Shown: positions 17,387 to 28,119, numbered from the stretch's first letter. The stretch: 64,000 nt of DNA from Bradyrhizobium sp. (GCF_016213215.1 NZ_JACRAW010000043.1:1-64000); one strand, 5' to 3'. Notes: generated by a model from the sequence alone, not told the origin. Numbers and translations are program-made.

Positions 17387-19033
17387 CTAAAGCTTTTCGC
17401 GCCGCACCGCGATTCCGGCGCGTTCACGGTCCCAGGTGTCATCAGTGACACCCTGCGCACGAAGCACGTGCTTCTCCACCTTTGCCGTCGGCGTCTTGGG
17501 CAGCTCCTCCATGACGCGCACGAAGCGCGGGATCATGTGGTGAGCCATCCGTGGCATGAGGTGATTGATGATCTCCGAGGGTTCGATGGATGATCCCGCG
17601 GCAGGTGCCAGCACAACGAGCACCTCGTCCTCGGAAACTTCGCTCGGCACCGGGATCGCGGCGGCCTCCCGAACCGCGGGGTGGCTGAGCAACTCGACCT
17701 CGATCTCATACGAGGAGATGTTTTCGCCACGGCGGCGGATTGCGTCCTTCAGCCGGTCGACGAAACGGTAATCGCCGTCGGAATCGCGGACAAAGGCGTC
17801 GCCGGTGTGGAACCAGCCGTTGCGCCAGGCATCCGCAGTCGCCTGCGGATTATTGTTGTAGCCATGATTCAGCGCCCACGGCGCTTCGGTGCGCAGGATC
17901 AGCTGCCCGACCTCGCCGTCCTTGACCGCGCAATCATGTTCATCGACGAGCCGCACCTCGACGCCTTCGCGCGGACGGCCGCAGACATTGTCCTTGGCCG
18001 GATTGGCGCGGGAGATCAGCGGCGTGCAGATCTCCGTCATGTTGAACAGCGTGTAGTAGTCGACGCCAAAGCGTTCGCGGAAAGGCGGGCCGCTCTGCCC
18101 GAGCGGGACGATGAATACCATCCGCAGCTTGTGATCACGATCGCGTGGGCTGGGCGGTTGCTTCAGGAGAAACGTCGCCATCGCGCCCAACAGGAAGGCG
18201 GAGGTGACTTCCAGCTCCCGCACCTGGTCCCAGAACGCCTCGGTACGGAAGTGACTGACCACCGCGATCGAACTGCCGACGCAGAGCGAGACCGTGGCGA
18301 TGAACGCGCCGCCAATGTGGAAGATCGGCATATGCACCAGCTGCCGGTCGTCGGAACGCAGGCAATTCCAGGCGTCCGGGCCGACGCAGGAGTAGGCGTG
18401 CATGTAGGACGACAGCACGCCCTTCGAACGACCGGTGGTTCCGGAAGTGTAGATGATGGATTGCGTGTCGAACGGCTCGATCGGCCTTTCCGGCGGAGGA
18501 GGCGGGCTCGATGGTTTTGTCAGAGCGGACACCCCGTGCATAACGGTCCTGCCGCTGGAATGCTGAACCTGGTCGGTCGAAAGAACGATGGTCTCAAGCG
18601 TAGCGGGTGCCGCGGCAAGGACGCGGTCGAGCACGCTGTCATGGATGATGGCAAGCTTTGCGCCGGCGTTGTGCAGTACATGCTCGAGCGCCGAGCCCTT
18701 CAGTGACGGATTGATGGGCACATACACCGCGCCGAGATAGTTGATAGCGAACATAACGCGCAAGGCAAGCGGCGAGTTCGGCAGAACCAGCACCACATGG
18801 TCGCCCTGGCGGACGCCGAGCTCATGCAGGTTGCCGGCAAGGCTCGCGACCAGCTCCAGCGTTTGTGCGAACGTCCAGCGGCCGCCGCCCTCGAACGCGG
18901 CGAAGATCTCGTTCGGCTTGTTGCGCGCGTTGCGCTCAAGCGCGTAGCGCAGGACGCAGATTTCGGCGGCATAGGTGCCGCCCGGCACGTAGTCGGCCGA
19001 GAGCGGGATGGGCTCGTAGCAGGCATCGGCCAT
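17387..19033 (-). CDS. AMP-binding acyl-CoA synthetase
   Basis: A 548-residue adenylate-forming CoA ligase. The P-loop is IIYTSGTTGRSKGVLSSY, A5 region FNMTEICTPL, A7 YRTGDAF-like HTGDAFVRDSDGDYRFVDRLKDAIRRRGENIS and the C-terminal lysine in PKTPTAKVEKH. It resembles crotonobetaine/carnitine-CoA ligase-type members and activates a carboxylic acid with ATP and CoA. One base separates it from the monooxygenase gene upstream, and it ends 11 bases before the DsbA-like gene. It may activate the acid released from the monooxygenase ester product. Confidence 0.85.
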   Translation of the reverse strand: MADACYEPIPLSADYVPGGTYAAEICVLRYALERNARNKPNEIFAAFEGGGRWTFAQTLELVASLAGNLHELGVRQGDHVVLVLPNSPLALRVMFAINYLGAVYVPINPSLKGSALEHVLHNAGAKLAIIHDSVLDRVLAAAPATLETIVLSTDQVQHSSGRTVMHGVSALTKPSSPPPPPERPIEPFDTQSIIYTSGTTGRSKGVLSSYMHAYSCVGPDAWNCLRSDDRQLVHMPIFHIGGAFIATVSLCVGSSIAVVSHFRTEAFWDQVRELEVTSAFLLGAMATFLLKQPPSPRDRDHKLRMVFIVPLGQSGPPFRERFGVDYYTLFNMTEICTPLISRANPAKDNVCGRPREGVEVRLVDEHDCAVKDGEVGQLILRTEAPWALNHGYNNNPQATADAWRNGWFHTGDAFVRDSDGDYRFVDRLKDAIRRRGENISSYEIEVELLSHPAVREAAAIPVPSEVSEDEVLVVLAPAAGSSIEPSEIINHLMPRMAHHMIPRFVRVMEELPKTPTAKVEKHVLRAQGVTDDTWDRERAGIAVRREKL

Positions 19034-19034
19034 G

Positions 19035-20945
19035 TTACATCTCCGTCAACCGGTATTGATTGAGTTCGGGATCGTGGGTCATGCGCCAGTAGTCCACGAA
19101 CCGCCACGGCATGGCCGAGAATACCCGGCCGCTCTTGTTGCGGTAATAGGTCGTCATGCCGGGATGGGTCCAGATCATGGCCTCATGTTCGGCGTCGACG
19201 CGGCGGATGTAATCGTCATGAACGTCCTCGCGAACGTCGATGGCAGCCACTCCGCGCTCGATCATTTCGACAAGGCAGGCCGAGATATAGCGGCTCTGGC
19301 ACTCGGACTGGAAGATCACGCTGCCGCCGTGGGCCGGCCCCGAATTCGGACCCAGCATGCAGAAGAAGTTGGGGAAGTCCGGCACGGTCAGGCCGAGATA
19401 GGCCGTCGGATTGTCGTTGGCCCATGTTTCCCGCAGGTTCCTGCCGCCGCGGCCGGTGATGTTGAGGCGCGCCGCCATTTCCGTAACCTTGAAGCCGGTC
19501 GCGATCACGATGATGTCGGCAGGACGCAGTTTGCCTTCCGCTGTCACGATCCCCTGGGTATCGAAATGATCGATCTGGTTCGTGACCAGCTCGACATTGG
19601 GCTTGGTCAGCGTCCTGAACCAGCCGTTGTCGAGCAGGATGCGCTTGCCGTAGGGCGGATAAGTCGGCACACACTTGTCGATCAGGTCGGGACGGTCCTT
19701 CAGTTCCGAGACGATGAAGTCGGTCAGCTCCTGGCGATGCCGGTCGTTACCCTTGTTGACGGCGCGATCGGGATAGGGCCAGGCCGGATCCTTGCGCAGA
19801 AACGGTAACAGGCCATCGCCGTAGCGCCAGAACATGTTGAAGCGATACCACTGCACATAGAACGGCAGATGCGCGAGCAGCCATTGCGCGCCCTCAGTGA
19901 TCGGGTCCGAATAGCCCTTCACCGGGCGCGCCCATTGCGCGGAGCGTTGATACACCGTGACGGAAGCGACACGGTCGGCGATCGAGGGCACGAGCTGCAT
20001 TGCGGTTGCGCCGGTACCGATCACAGCGACGCGCTTGCCTTCGAGATCTATGTCGTTCGACCATAGTGCGGAATGCAGGATCAGACCCTTGAAGGTCTCG
20101 TCGCCCTTGAAGTGCGCGGGTGAGGGATCGTTGAGCTGGCCGATAGCGCTTACGAGCACGGTAGACTCGAAGTTCTCGTCGCCTTCTCTGGTCTTCAGCG
20201 TCGAGATCCAGCGGCGCTTGTTCTCATCCCAGCGCGAGGACCTCAGCTCGGTATTGAGGCGCAGATGCTCGCGGATGCCGTATTCGTCCGCGACCTTCTT
20301 CAGATAGTCGAGCAGTTCCTCGCGTTGACAGAAGTAGCGGGTCCAGGGATTTCGCGATCCGAATGAGTAGGAGTAGGAGTGGTTCGGCGTATCGACGCCG
20401 CAGCCGGGATAGCGGTTGATGTACCAGGTGCCGCCGAGCTCGTGGTTCTTCTCCACGATGGTGTAGGGTATGCCGAGGTGCCCAAGGGCGACGCCGAGCG
20501 CAATCGCGCAGACGCCGGCGCCGACGATCAGGACGTGCTGTTGCGCCAGCGTTGCCGCGGCCGGGTGATGGGCCCAGCGCGCCTCACGCGGCACAAAGCC
20601 CATCTCCTCGCGCATCAGAGGGGCATATTCCGGAGCGACGTTCTCGCCCAGGCAGGCACGCATCATCTCCAGCATCAGCTCGTCGCCGGGATCGTTAACG
20701 GCGGCCTTGGGATTGCCGTTCGTAAACAACCTGACGACCGCAGCGCGGATCTCGTCCTGGATGTCCTTCGGCAATCCCGCGTCCGGATCGGGGATGAGAC
20801 GGATGTCGCGCTTGGGTCGATACGGCGGCTCGAGCCACCGTTTGTCGCCGGTGATGTGGACGAGCACCATCAGAAGACAACGGATATCGCCCTCGGCGAT
20901 GGCCGAGACCAGATCGAGTCTCTTGCGCGGAGTCTCGATGTTCAT
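19035..20945 (-). CDS. Baeyer-Villiger monooxygenase, 4-hydroxyacetophenone monooxygenase-like
   Basis: About 636 residues from the ATG at 20945, which has GAGGA nine bases before it; a longer start at 20990 is possible. After a 135-residue N-terminal domain comes the FAD Rossmann motif VLIVGAGVCAIALG (about 138-151) and GGTWYINRYPGCGVDTPNHSY. The type I BVMO fingerprint FxGxxxHxxxW is intact as FKGLILHSALW, followed by the NADPH motif VAVIGTGATA. Length and the N-terminal extension match 4-hydroxyacetophenone monooxygenase. It converts a ketone to an ester or lactone; the real substrate is unknown. Confidence 0.85.
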   Translation of the reverse strand: MNIETPRKRLDLVSAIAEGDIRCLLMVLVHITGDKRWLEPPYRPKRDIRLIPDPDAGLPKDIQDEIRAAVVRLFTNGNPKAAVNDPGDELMLEMMRACLGENVAPEYAPLMREEMGFVPREARWAHHPAAATLAQQHVLIVGAGVCAIALGVALGHLGIPYTIVEKNHELGGTWYINRYPGCGVDTPNHSYSYSFGSRNPWTRYFCQREELLDYLKKVADEYGIREHLRLNTELRSSRWDENKRRWISTLKTREGDENFESTVLVSAIGQLNDPSPAHFKGDETFKGLILHSALWSNDIDLEGKRVAVIGTGATAMQLVPSIADRVASVTVYQRSAQWARPVKGYSDPITEGAQWLLAHLPFYVQWYRFNMFWRYGDGLLPFLRKDPAWPYPDRAVNKGNDRHRQELTDFIVSELKDRPDLIDKCVPTYPPYGKRILLDNGWFRTLTKPNVELVTNQIDHFDTQGIVTAEGKLRPADIIVIATGFKVTEMAARLNITGRGGRNLRETWANDNPTAYLGLTVPDFPNFFCMLGPNSGPAHGGSVIFQSECQSRYISACLVEMIERGVAAIDVREDVHDDYIRRVDAEHEAMIWTHPGMTTYYRNKSGRVFSAMPWRFVDYWRMTHDPELNQYRLTEM

Positions 20946-21050
20946 GATATTCGTCCTCGCTGCGAGTCTGGTCTTTGCCGCAATACGCAATGAGTGTCAA
21001 AGGTCGCCGCACGGATGCAGCGACGGTCACCGGTGACGAGGATGATGCCA

Positions 21051-21707
21051 TCAGCGCTCATCATCATTATCTCCGGACCGATGGAACAGGCCGCGCGTGA
21101 TCAGCTTCCTATAGGCCGTGATGACGTGATCAGGTACGGCAGTCACGCCGTCAGCGGAGTAGGAGTAGCGGCGGCTGAGATAGCCGCGTGCACCCATGAA
21201 CATGTGGACGATGGCTTCGAATTCATCGTCGCTGTAATCGTCGATGGCACCGGCAAGCCGGACACGCTTGAGGATGCGCACATAGGCGATCGAGATGTTG
21301 TCGAGGTGCTTCTGATACCCGCTCGGCGCAAAGAATTCGGCCTCGTTCAGGATGCGCAGGAATTCCGGCACTTCCCGGATGAAATCGAAGAAGGCGGAAA
21401 AGCGCTCGATCTCCTGCCGTGCCGCGTGCGCGGTGCCCGTGCGGGCGCGGATGAACTGCACCATGTCGAGCCCGATCTTGGGCAACAGCTGGTCCAATAG
21501 CTCCTGGCGGCTTTCGAAATGGTTGTAGAACGTGCCCTGTGCGACGCCGGCTTCCTCGGTAATGCGGGCGACGGACGCTTCCGCATAGCCATACTTGCCG
21601 ACCACCTTGGTCGCAGCTTCAAAGATCTTCTGCTTGGTCCAGGCGTTGCGCTCGACCCGATTGAGCTTGGTCACTTTTGGGGGCGCTGCTGCAGGACGGT
21701 GCGTCAT
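21051..21707 (-). CDS. TetR-family transcriptional regulator
   Basis: A 218-residue regulator with an N-terminal TetR DNA-binding domain: TKQKIFEAATKVVGKYGYAEASVARITEEAGVAQGTFYNHF (read in parts, about residues 24-65). The C-terminal helical part is the ligand domain. It overlaps the upstream CoA ligase gene by 4 bases, so it is part of the operon and probably controls it through the 23-bp palindrome at 23238-23260. The ligand may be the CoA ester made by the ligases, as in other TetR regulators of acyl-CoA metabolism. Confidence 0.85.
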   Translation of the reverse strand: MTHRPAAAPPKVTKLNRVERNAWTKQKIFEAATKVVGKYGYAEASVARITEEAGVAQGTFYNHFESRQELLDQLLPKIGLDMVQFIRARTGTAHAARQEIERFSAFFDFIREVPEFLRILNEAEFFAPSGYQKHLDNISIAYVRILKRVRLAGAIDDYSDDEFEAIVHMFMGARGYLSRRYSYSADGVTAVPDHVITAYRKLITRGLFHRSGDNDDER

Positions 21708-23197
21708 GCATTAGTCTCCAGTTCCGCGCGCAGCACCCGTTTGAGCACCTTGCCCGAGGGATTGCGCGGCAGGCTGTCGCGGATGATGAGTTGTTTCGGC
21801 ACCTTGAAGCCGGCGAGCCTGTCGCGGCAATGCTCGGCGAGCTGGGATAACTCCAGACGAGCGCCCTCCGCCAGCACCACGACCGCCACGGGCTTTTCCC
21901 CCCAGCGTTTGTCCGGAAGACCGATCACGGCCGCTTCGCGCACTTGCGGCAGCTCGTAGAGGACCCGTTCGATTTCCGACGAGGCGATGTTCTCACCTCC
22001 GGAGATGATCATGTCCTTCTTGCGGTCGGTGAGATAGAGAAAACCGTCTTCGTCGAGATAGCCGACGTCGCCGCTTCGGAACCACTCGCCGAAGAAAGCG
22101 GATGCCGTTTTCTCCGGGTCTTTCCAGTATCCCTTTGTCACCTTCGGTCCGCGCAGGCAGATTTCGCCGTTCTCGTGCGGGGGAAGGCGATTGCCGGCCT
22201 CGTCGCGGATCTCTATCTCGACATGGGCGATGCTCCGGCCGGTCGATCCGATCTTCTCGATCTCGCGGCCGGCTTCCATAAACGTGTCGCCACCACAGGT
22301 CTCGGTCAGGCCATAGGCATCGATATAGCGCGCGTTCTCGAAAAATTCGGAGAAGTCGCGGATGCGCATCTCCGGCGTCTTCTCGCCGCCGCCGATCGCC
22401 CATCGCAGGCCCGAGACATCGTAACGATGACGGTTGGGGCAGGTGAGAATGGCTGTGGTCATGACCGGCGCGAACCACGCGGCGTTCAGCTTCTCGGTCT
22501 CGATCGCGGCCAGCGCCTGTTCAGGCTCGAAGTTGCGCTGGATCGAGAGCAGGCCGCCATGCCAGAGCACGGCTATGCCGGGCAGGTCGAGCGCGCCGAC
22601 GTGATAGAGGGGGCCGACCACCAGCAGCCGCGTGTCAGCGTTCAGCCCCAGCGCGATGGTCTGATCGGCGGACTTCCAGTAGAAATTCTCGTAGGAGAGC
22701 ATCACGCCCTTAGGGCGATCGGTGGTGCCCGAGGTATACATCAGCCGCATCAGCTCTTGCGGCGTGCAAGGATGCATCGGGGCAGGCAAAGCATCCGGCG
22801 CGAAATGCGTGAGACTTGATTGCGCGGCCTCATCGAGCAGAACGAGGGACGTGCCCGTCGCGATTGCCTCGAATTCGTCGTCCGCAATCAGAATTCGCGC
22901 GGCGGCATTGCCGACGATGTAATCGACTTCATCCCGCGACAGGCGGTAGTTGATCGGCAGGAACACCGCGCCGATATGGCTGGTCGCAAAGGTGAGTTCG
23001 AGGAACGCCGCGCTGTTCTTCATCAATACCGCGACCACATCGCCGGCGCGAATACCGCGCGATACAAGCCACCCGGCCACTTTGCGGATGCGCTCGTCAA
23101 AGCAGGCATAGGAAATTTCCTCGCCGCGGTATTTCAGCGCAGGGCGGTCCGGAGTCCGCCTGCCATGAAAAGCGATGAAGCTGGACAGGTTTATCAT
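21704..23197 (-). CDS. AMP-binding acyl-CoA synthetase
   Basis: A 497-residue CoA ligase. The P-loop reads LMYTSGTTDRPKGVMLSY (Asp where Gly is usual), the middle motif YGLTETCGGDTF, then FRSGDVGYLDEDGFLYLTDRKKDMIISGGENI and the catalytic Lys in PRNPSGKVLKR. The C-terminal ALEIGPRAE-type ending is normal length for fatty- or aryl-acid CoA ligases. It is the first gene of the operon, just downstream of the TetR operator, and faces Liv system B, which probably imports the acid it activates. Confidence 0.85.
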   Translation of the reverse strand: MINLSSFIAFHGRRTPDRPALKYRGEEISYACFDERIRKVAGWLVSRGIRAGDVVAVLMKNSAAFLELTFATSHIGAVFLPINYRLSRDEVDYIVGNAAARILIADDEFEAIATGTSLVLLDEAAQSSLTHFAPDALPAPMHPCTPQELMRLMYTSGTTDRPKGVMLSYENFYWKSADQTIALGLNADTRLLVVGPLYHVGALDLPGIAVLWHGGLLSIQRNFEPEQALAAIETEKLNAAWFAPVMTTAILTCPNRHRYDVSGLRWAIGGGEKTPEMRIRDFSEFFENARYIDAYGLTETCGGDTFMEAGREIEKIGSTGRSIAHVEIEIRDEAGNRLPPHENGEICLRGPKVTKGYWKDPEKTASAFFGEWFRSGDVGYLDEDGFLYLTDRKKDMIISGGENIASSEIERVLYELPQVREAAVIGLPDKRWGEKPVAVVVLAEGARLELSQLAEHCRDRLAGFKVPKQLIIRDSLPRNPSGKVLKRVLRAELETNA

Positions 23198-23237
23198 TCG
23201 CAGCTGGCGGGCCGGTTCCGGCCTCGTTTCCTCCCTG

Positions 23238-23260
23238 ATGAATTATGACTCGTAATTCAT
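23238..23260. promoter_or_regulatory. Palindromic TetR-type operator in divergent promoter
   Basis: ATGAATTA, seven bases, then TAATTCAT: perfect 8-bp arms in an AT-rich patch. It lies 41 bases before the start of the CoA ligase (minus strand) and 105 bases before the substrate-binding protein (plus strand). TTGACG at 23268-23273 could be the -35 of the plus promoter. A TetR dimer normally covers a site of this size, and the only TetR gene nearby is in the ligase operon. Confidence 0.7.
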
Positions 23261-23364
23261 GTTTGGCTTGACGTCACCCCCTTTGCTCTGAAATCCTTCA
23301 GGCATGGAGACGGAACGATCTCCGCAAGGGAAAACGGAACGCCAACCCGATAGGGAGGGGAAAG

Positions 23365-24624
23365 ATGAAGAGAACCCGGCAACCGGGCATCAGCCGTCGC
23401 TCGACTCTCACGTTGATGGGCGCCGGTGCATTGACCTTTGCGGCGCCGTGGGTCGCGCGCGCGCAAGCCAAGACCATCAAGATCGGCATGCCGACCATTC
23501 TGTCGGGGCGCGTTGCGCAATTGGGCACCTCATCGCGCAATGCCGTGACTATGGAAGTTGAGAAGATCAATGCCGCAGGCGGGCTCGCCGGCCGGCAGAT
23601 CGAAATGGTCATCCGCGATTCCAAAGGGCAGCCGCAGGAAGCGGCGCGTGTCGCGCGCGAACTCGTCAATACCGACGGCTGCGAGCTCCTGATCGATGCC
23701 GAGGCGTCCTCTGGCGCATTTGCCGTTCACGAGGTCGCGCGCGATCTTGGCGTCTTCTGCGTTCATACCAATTCGGAGACATCGGCGCTGACCGCCGATC
23801 CAAAGCAGCACATCCCGAACGCGTTCCGTACCGCGCGGCAGGGCGTTCATGACTCCATCTTCGGCGGCAGCTATGCGGCTGCGATCGCCAAGGGCAAGGG
23901 CCTGAAGAAGTGGGCGACGTGCTCCCCCGACTACGCCTATGGTCGCGACACCACGGCCGAGTACACGCTGTATCTCAAGCGATTTGCGCCCGATGTGGAG
24001 ATCATCAGCGAGTCCTGGCCGAAGCTGTTCCAGCCCGACTACACCGAGGTCGTGACCAAGATCCTGCAAGCGAAACCACAGGCACTCTATTCCTGCCTGT
24101 GGGGCGGCGATCTCACATCGTTCATCGATCAGGCCAACATCTACGCGATGTTCGGGCAGATGGAGGTGTTCGCCGTCAACATGGCCGACTACACGGCGCT
24201 GACGGTGGTGAAGAACCTGCCGAAGGGCATTCACTCCGGCAATCGGTACATCAAGACGTTCCCTGCGACTCCCGAGAACGCGGCCTGGGGCGATGCCTAC
24301 AGGGCGAAGTACAACGAATATCCCACCAACTGGTCGTGGGAGAACGCCACGGCCATGATGCTGATCGCAGAGGCGTCCAAGAAGGCCAATTCCGCCGACG
24401 GGAAGAAGATCGCGGAGGTCATGCGCGGCCTGACCATCAAATGCCCGTTCGGTGCCGATGGCACGGTCACCATGCGCGCCGAGGACCAGACCCTGATCGG
24501 CTACGCGATCGGGTGGGGGACGACCATTCCGCAGGAGCCCTACGTGCCCGATGTCAAGGCCGGCGACTGGAAGATCATTCTCGAACTCGAAGCCGAGTGG
24601 AAGAAGAGCAAGGGCTATACCTGA
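23365..24624 (+). CDS. Liv-type ABC substrate-binding protein (system B)
   Basis: A 419-residue periplasmic binding protein of the type I (leucine/amide) family. The N-terminus RRSTLTLMGAGALTFAAPWVARAQA contains an RR pair followed by a long hydrophobic stretch, so Tat or Sec export is possible. The mature protein starts KTIKIGMPTILSG and has YAYGRDTTAEY and WPKLFQPDYTEVVTKIL, typical of this family. GAGGGGAAAG precedes the ATG. It is the first gene of a five-gene transporter operon divergent from a CoA ligase/monooxygenase operon, which suggests an aryl or alicyclic acid or ketone as cargo. Confidence 0.88.
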   Translation: MKRTRQPGISRRSTLTLMGAGALTFAAPWVARAQAKTIKIGMPTILSGRVAQLGTSSRNAVTMEVEKINAAGGLAGRQIEMVIRDSKGQPQEAARVARELVNTDGCELLIDAEASSGAFAVHEVARDLGVFCVHTNSETSALTADPKQHIPNAFRTARQGVHDSIFGGSYAAAIAKGKGLKKWATCSPDYAYGRDTTAEYTLYLKRFAPDVEIISESWPKLFQPDYTEVVTKILQAKPQALYSCLWGGDLTSFIDQANIYAMFGQMEVFAVNMADYTALTVVKNLPKGIHSGNRYIKTFPATPENAAWGDAYRAKYNEYPTNWSWENATAMMLIAEASKKANSADGKKIAEVMRGLTIKCPFGADGTVTMRAEDQTLIGYAIGWGTTIPQEPYVPDVKAGDWKIILELEAEWKKSKGYT

Positions 24625-24663
24625 CGGTAGCATGAATCGAGGCGGCGCGCGCCGCCTCGATCG

Positions 24664-25623
24664 ATGGATGCCTGGACTTTCGCGCGCCCGTCGTCGGCGC
24701 GCCGCAACGGAAATGACACCTTGGACCTCGATGCGCTCGCCAGTTGCTTCACAAGTTCCGCCTGTCTGGTGACGCAAACCACCAGCGGGCTGATCATCGG
24801 CATGCTGTTGTTCCTGGTCGCGGTCGGACTGACGCTGATCTTCGGCGTATTGAAGGTCGTCAATTTCAGCCACGGCGCCTTCTACATGTTCGGCGCATAT
24901 TTCGCGATGACGAGCTATCAGCTCACCGGCAGCTTCGCGCTGGCGATGCTGTGCGGAGCCGCCGGTACGGCCATTCTCGGGCTCATTTTTGAGCGCGTCT
25001 TCATGAGCCGGGTCTACGGCGCCGACGTTTTGATGCAATTGCTCGTGTGCTACGCGTTCGTCCTGATCTTCGACGACGTCGTCCGCCTGATATGGGGGCC
25101 GGAATTCCGATCCATGGGCATGCCGACCGCGTTCCAGGTGGTGCCGCTCTTTATCGCGGGCGGTGTGGTGCCGCCTTATTACCTTCTCCTCATCGGCGTG
25201 GCGCTCGCAGCTGCCATCGTGCTCGGCGTCGGCCTGGCGCGCACCCGTATCGGCAAAGTGATCCGAGCGGCCGCCTACAATCCGTCCATGGTATCGGCGC
25301 TCGGCATCAATACCGGCTTGATCTATGGCGGGGTGTTTGCAATCGGCGGCCTGCTCGCGGGATTGGCCGGGGCGCTCGCGGCGCCGGTGCGATCGTTGAC
25401 GCCGGGAATGGGCTTTTCCGTTCTGATCGAATCCTTCATCGTCACTGTCATCGGCGGCATGGGTTCAATTTTGGGCGCTCTGATCGGCGCTCTGCTGCTT
25501 GGACTGATCCGCTCGTTCGGCTCGCTCGGATTTCCGCTCTTCACCGAGGGGTTGATGTATCTGTTCATGGTCATCGTGCTGGTGTCGCGGCCCTCCGGCC
25601 TGTTCGGAAAAGAGGTCGCATGA
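24664..25623 (+). CDS. Liv-type ABC permease (LivH-like, system B)
   Basis: Up to 319 residues. The conserved part starts at SGLIIGMLLFLVAVGLTLIFGVLKVVNFSHGAFYMFGAY, so the true start may be the TTG at 24721 rather than the ATG at 24664. It has about eight membrane helices, the ATPase-contact loop VIRAAAYNPSMVSALGI and IGGMGSILGALIGALLLGLI near the end. The last bases overlap the next ATG (ATGA at 25620-25623). Confidence 0.87.
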   Translation: MDAWTFARPSSARRNGNDTLDLDALASCFTSSACLVTQTTSGLIIGMLLFLVAVGLTLIFGVLKVVNFSHGAFYMFGAYFAMTSYQLTGSFALAMLCGAAGTAILGLIFERVFMSRVYGADVLMQLLVCYAFVLIFDDVVRLIWGPEFRSMGMPTAFQVVPLFIAGGVVPPYYLLLIGVALAAAIVLGVGLARTRIGKVIRAAAYNPSMVSALGINTGLIYGGVFAIGGLLAGLAGALAAPVRSLTPGMGFSVLIESFIVTVIGGMGSILGALIGALLLGLIRSFGSLGFPLFTEGLMYLFMVIVLVSRPSGLFGKEVA

Positions 25624-26651
25624 CTGAGCTGCAGGCCGCACGCGCCGCGGACAGCCTGAGTGCACCCCGTCTCGAGGCTGGATCGAAACGCTTGCGCTAC
25701 CTGGACCTGCTAGTCGCGCTCGCTGCGTTCGCCGTGCTTGCGTTGCTGCCGCTCGTTTCCGACAGCAAGGCGCTGCTCGACTTCGTAATCCGTTGCTCGG
25801 CTTACGGCCTGTTCGCAACCTCGCTCAATTTGCTGGTCGGCTACACCGGCATGATTTCGTTCGGCCATGGCATGTTCTTCGGCCTGGGCGCCTACGGTTA
25901 CGGGCTCATCATGCAGCGCATCGGCGTCCCAATCCCGCTGGCTTTCCTCGCGACGCTGGCGATCACCGCCGTAGTCGCGACCATCATCGGCGCGATCTGC
26001 GTGCGATTGAAGGAGATCTATTTTGCGTTTGTCACACTCGCCTTCCAGATGCTGATCCACTCGACGATCCTGTCGTGGTCTTCCTTCACGGGTGGCGACC
26101 AGGGCCTGCGCGGCGGCATTCCGCGTCCGCCGTTTCTCGGCATCGATCTCTCGAACCATGTCCATCTTTATCTTGCGAGCTGCGTACTTTTGGTGCTCGG
26201 TCTGCTCGCGATGCGCCAGATTGCGGCATCGCCGTTCGGCTATACGCTGCGCATGATCCGCGACAACCCGATGCGCGCGAGCTTTATCGGGATCGACGTC
26301 TGGCGGGCCAAGCTGACGGTCTTCGTGCTGGCGGCGCTGTTCGCGTCGACGGGTGGAATGGTGATGGCGCTGTTCGTCTCGGGCGCCTATCCGGAATTCG
26401 CCTATTGGACGATTTCGGGCGAGGGCATCTTCATCAACATGCTCGGCGGCGTCGCGACGTTCCTTGGTCCGATGGTCGGAACGGTGCTGTTGTTGATCCT
26501 CAATGATACGGTCACCCGCTTCACCGAGTATCACGGTATCGTGCTCGGCGTGGTGATCCTGTTCTTTGCTATCGGGCTGCGCAAGGGCCTGATGGACTTC
26601 GTGGTCGAATGGTATACGCAGCGCCGCGATCGCGCATCGGGGCAGGGGTAG
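25620..26651 (+). CDS. Liv-type ABC permease (LivM-like, system B)
   Basis: A 343-residue permease; the ATG at 25620 overlaps the upstream stop by 4 bases, and although the frame is open further upstream, similarity begins here. A 40-residue polar N-terminus precedes the first helix. The LivM hallmark GYTGMISFGHGMFFGLGAYGYG is at about 77-98, the ATPase-contact loop is LRMIRDNPMRASFIGIDV, and MLGGVATFLGPMVGTVLL is the glycine-rich helix near the end. Confidence 0.88.
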   Translation: MTELQAARAADSLSAPRLEAGSKRLRYLDLLVALAAFAVLALLPLVSDSKALLDFVIRCSAYGLFATSLNLLVGYTGMISFGHGMFFGLGAYGYGLIMQRIGVPIPLAFLATLAITAVVATIIGAICVRLKEIYFAFVTLAFQMLIHSTILSWSSFTGGDQGLRGGIPRPPFLGIDLSNHVHLYLASCVLLVLGLLAMRQIAASPFGYTLRMIRDNPMRASFIGIDVWRAKLTVFVLAALFASTGGMVMALFVSGAYPEFAYWTISGEGIFINMLGGVATFLGPMVGTVLLLILNDTVTRFTEYHGIVLGVVILFFAIGLRKGLMDFVVEWYTQRRDRASGQG

Positions 26652-26653
26652 TC

Positions 26654-27402
26654 ATGCTCGATATCCGGGGGCTTTCGAAATCCTTCGGCGGCGTCAAGGC
26701 GATCCATGACGTGACGTTCGACTTTCCCGACGGCTCGCTGACCGCGGTGATCGGTCCGAATGGAGCCGGCAAGAGCACGTTCTTCAACTTGATTACAGGA
26801 GCTCTGACGCCGGACGCGGGAGAAATCCTGCTCAATGGCGTCGATCTCGCCGGCCGATCGCCACCGGAAATCGTGAGGCAGGGTATCGGCCGGGCTTTCC
26901 AGGTCGCGAGTATTTTCCGGTCGCTGACAGTGCAGGAGACTCTGCTGGCCGCGGTAGGCGCCGATCAGCGTCGCGGCGGCGTGTTGCACCGGCGCTTTCC
27001 ATTGGCGGAAACGCGCGATCGCGCGGAATATGTGATGGAATTGCTCGGACTTGCCAATAAGCGCCATCGCACGGCTGCGATGCTTTCGCATGGTGACCAG
27101 AAGCTGCTCGACATTGCCCTGGCCCTCGTACTCGATCCCAAGGTGCTGCTGCTCGATGAGCCGACCGCCGGCATGGGCCCGGAGGAGCGCTGGCGGATGA
27201 TCGACAAGGTCCGCGAACTCTGGGACAGACAGAAGATCACCGTCGTGTTCATAGAGCACGACATGGACATTGTGTTCAAGATCGCGCCCCTTATCGTGGT
27301 GCTTTGCTACGGAAGGATACTTGCTACCGGTACTCCAGACGAAATCCGCAACAATGGTGTGGTGATCGATGCCTATCTCGGCACGGAGCACGGAGCAGCA
27401 CC

Positions 27403-27406
<4 letters not shown>
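26654..27406 (+). CDS. Liv-type ABC ATP-binding protein (LivG-like, system B)
   Basis: A 250-residue ATPase from the ATG at 26654, two bases after the permease stop. Walker A GPNGAGKST is at about 34-42, the signature appears as LSHGDQKLLDIA, an unusual form with His and Asp in place of Gly and Glu that is common in this LivG subgroup, and Walker B is LLLDEPTAGMGPEE. IEHDMDIVF holds the switch His. Its stop overlaps the next start by 4 bases. Confidence 0.88.
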
Positions 27407-28119
<713 letters not shown>

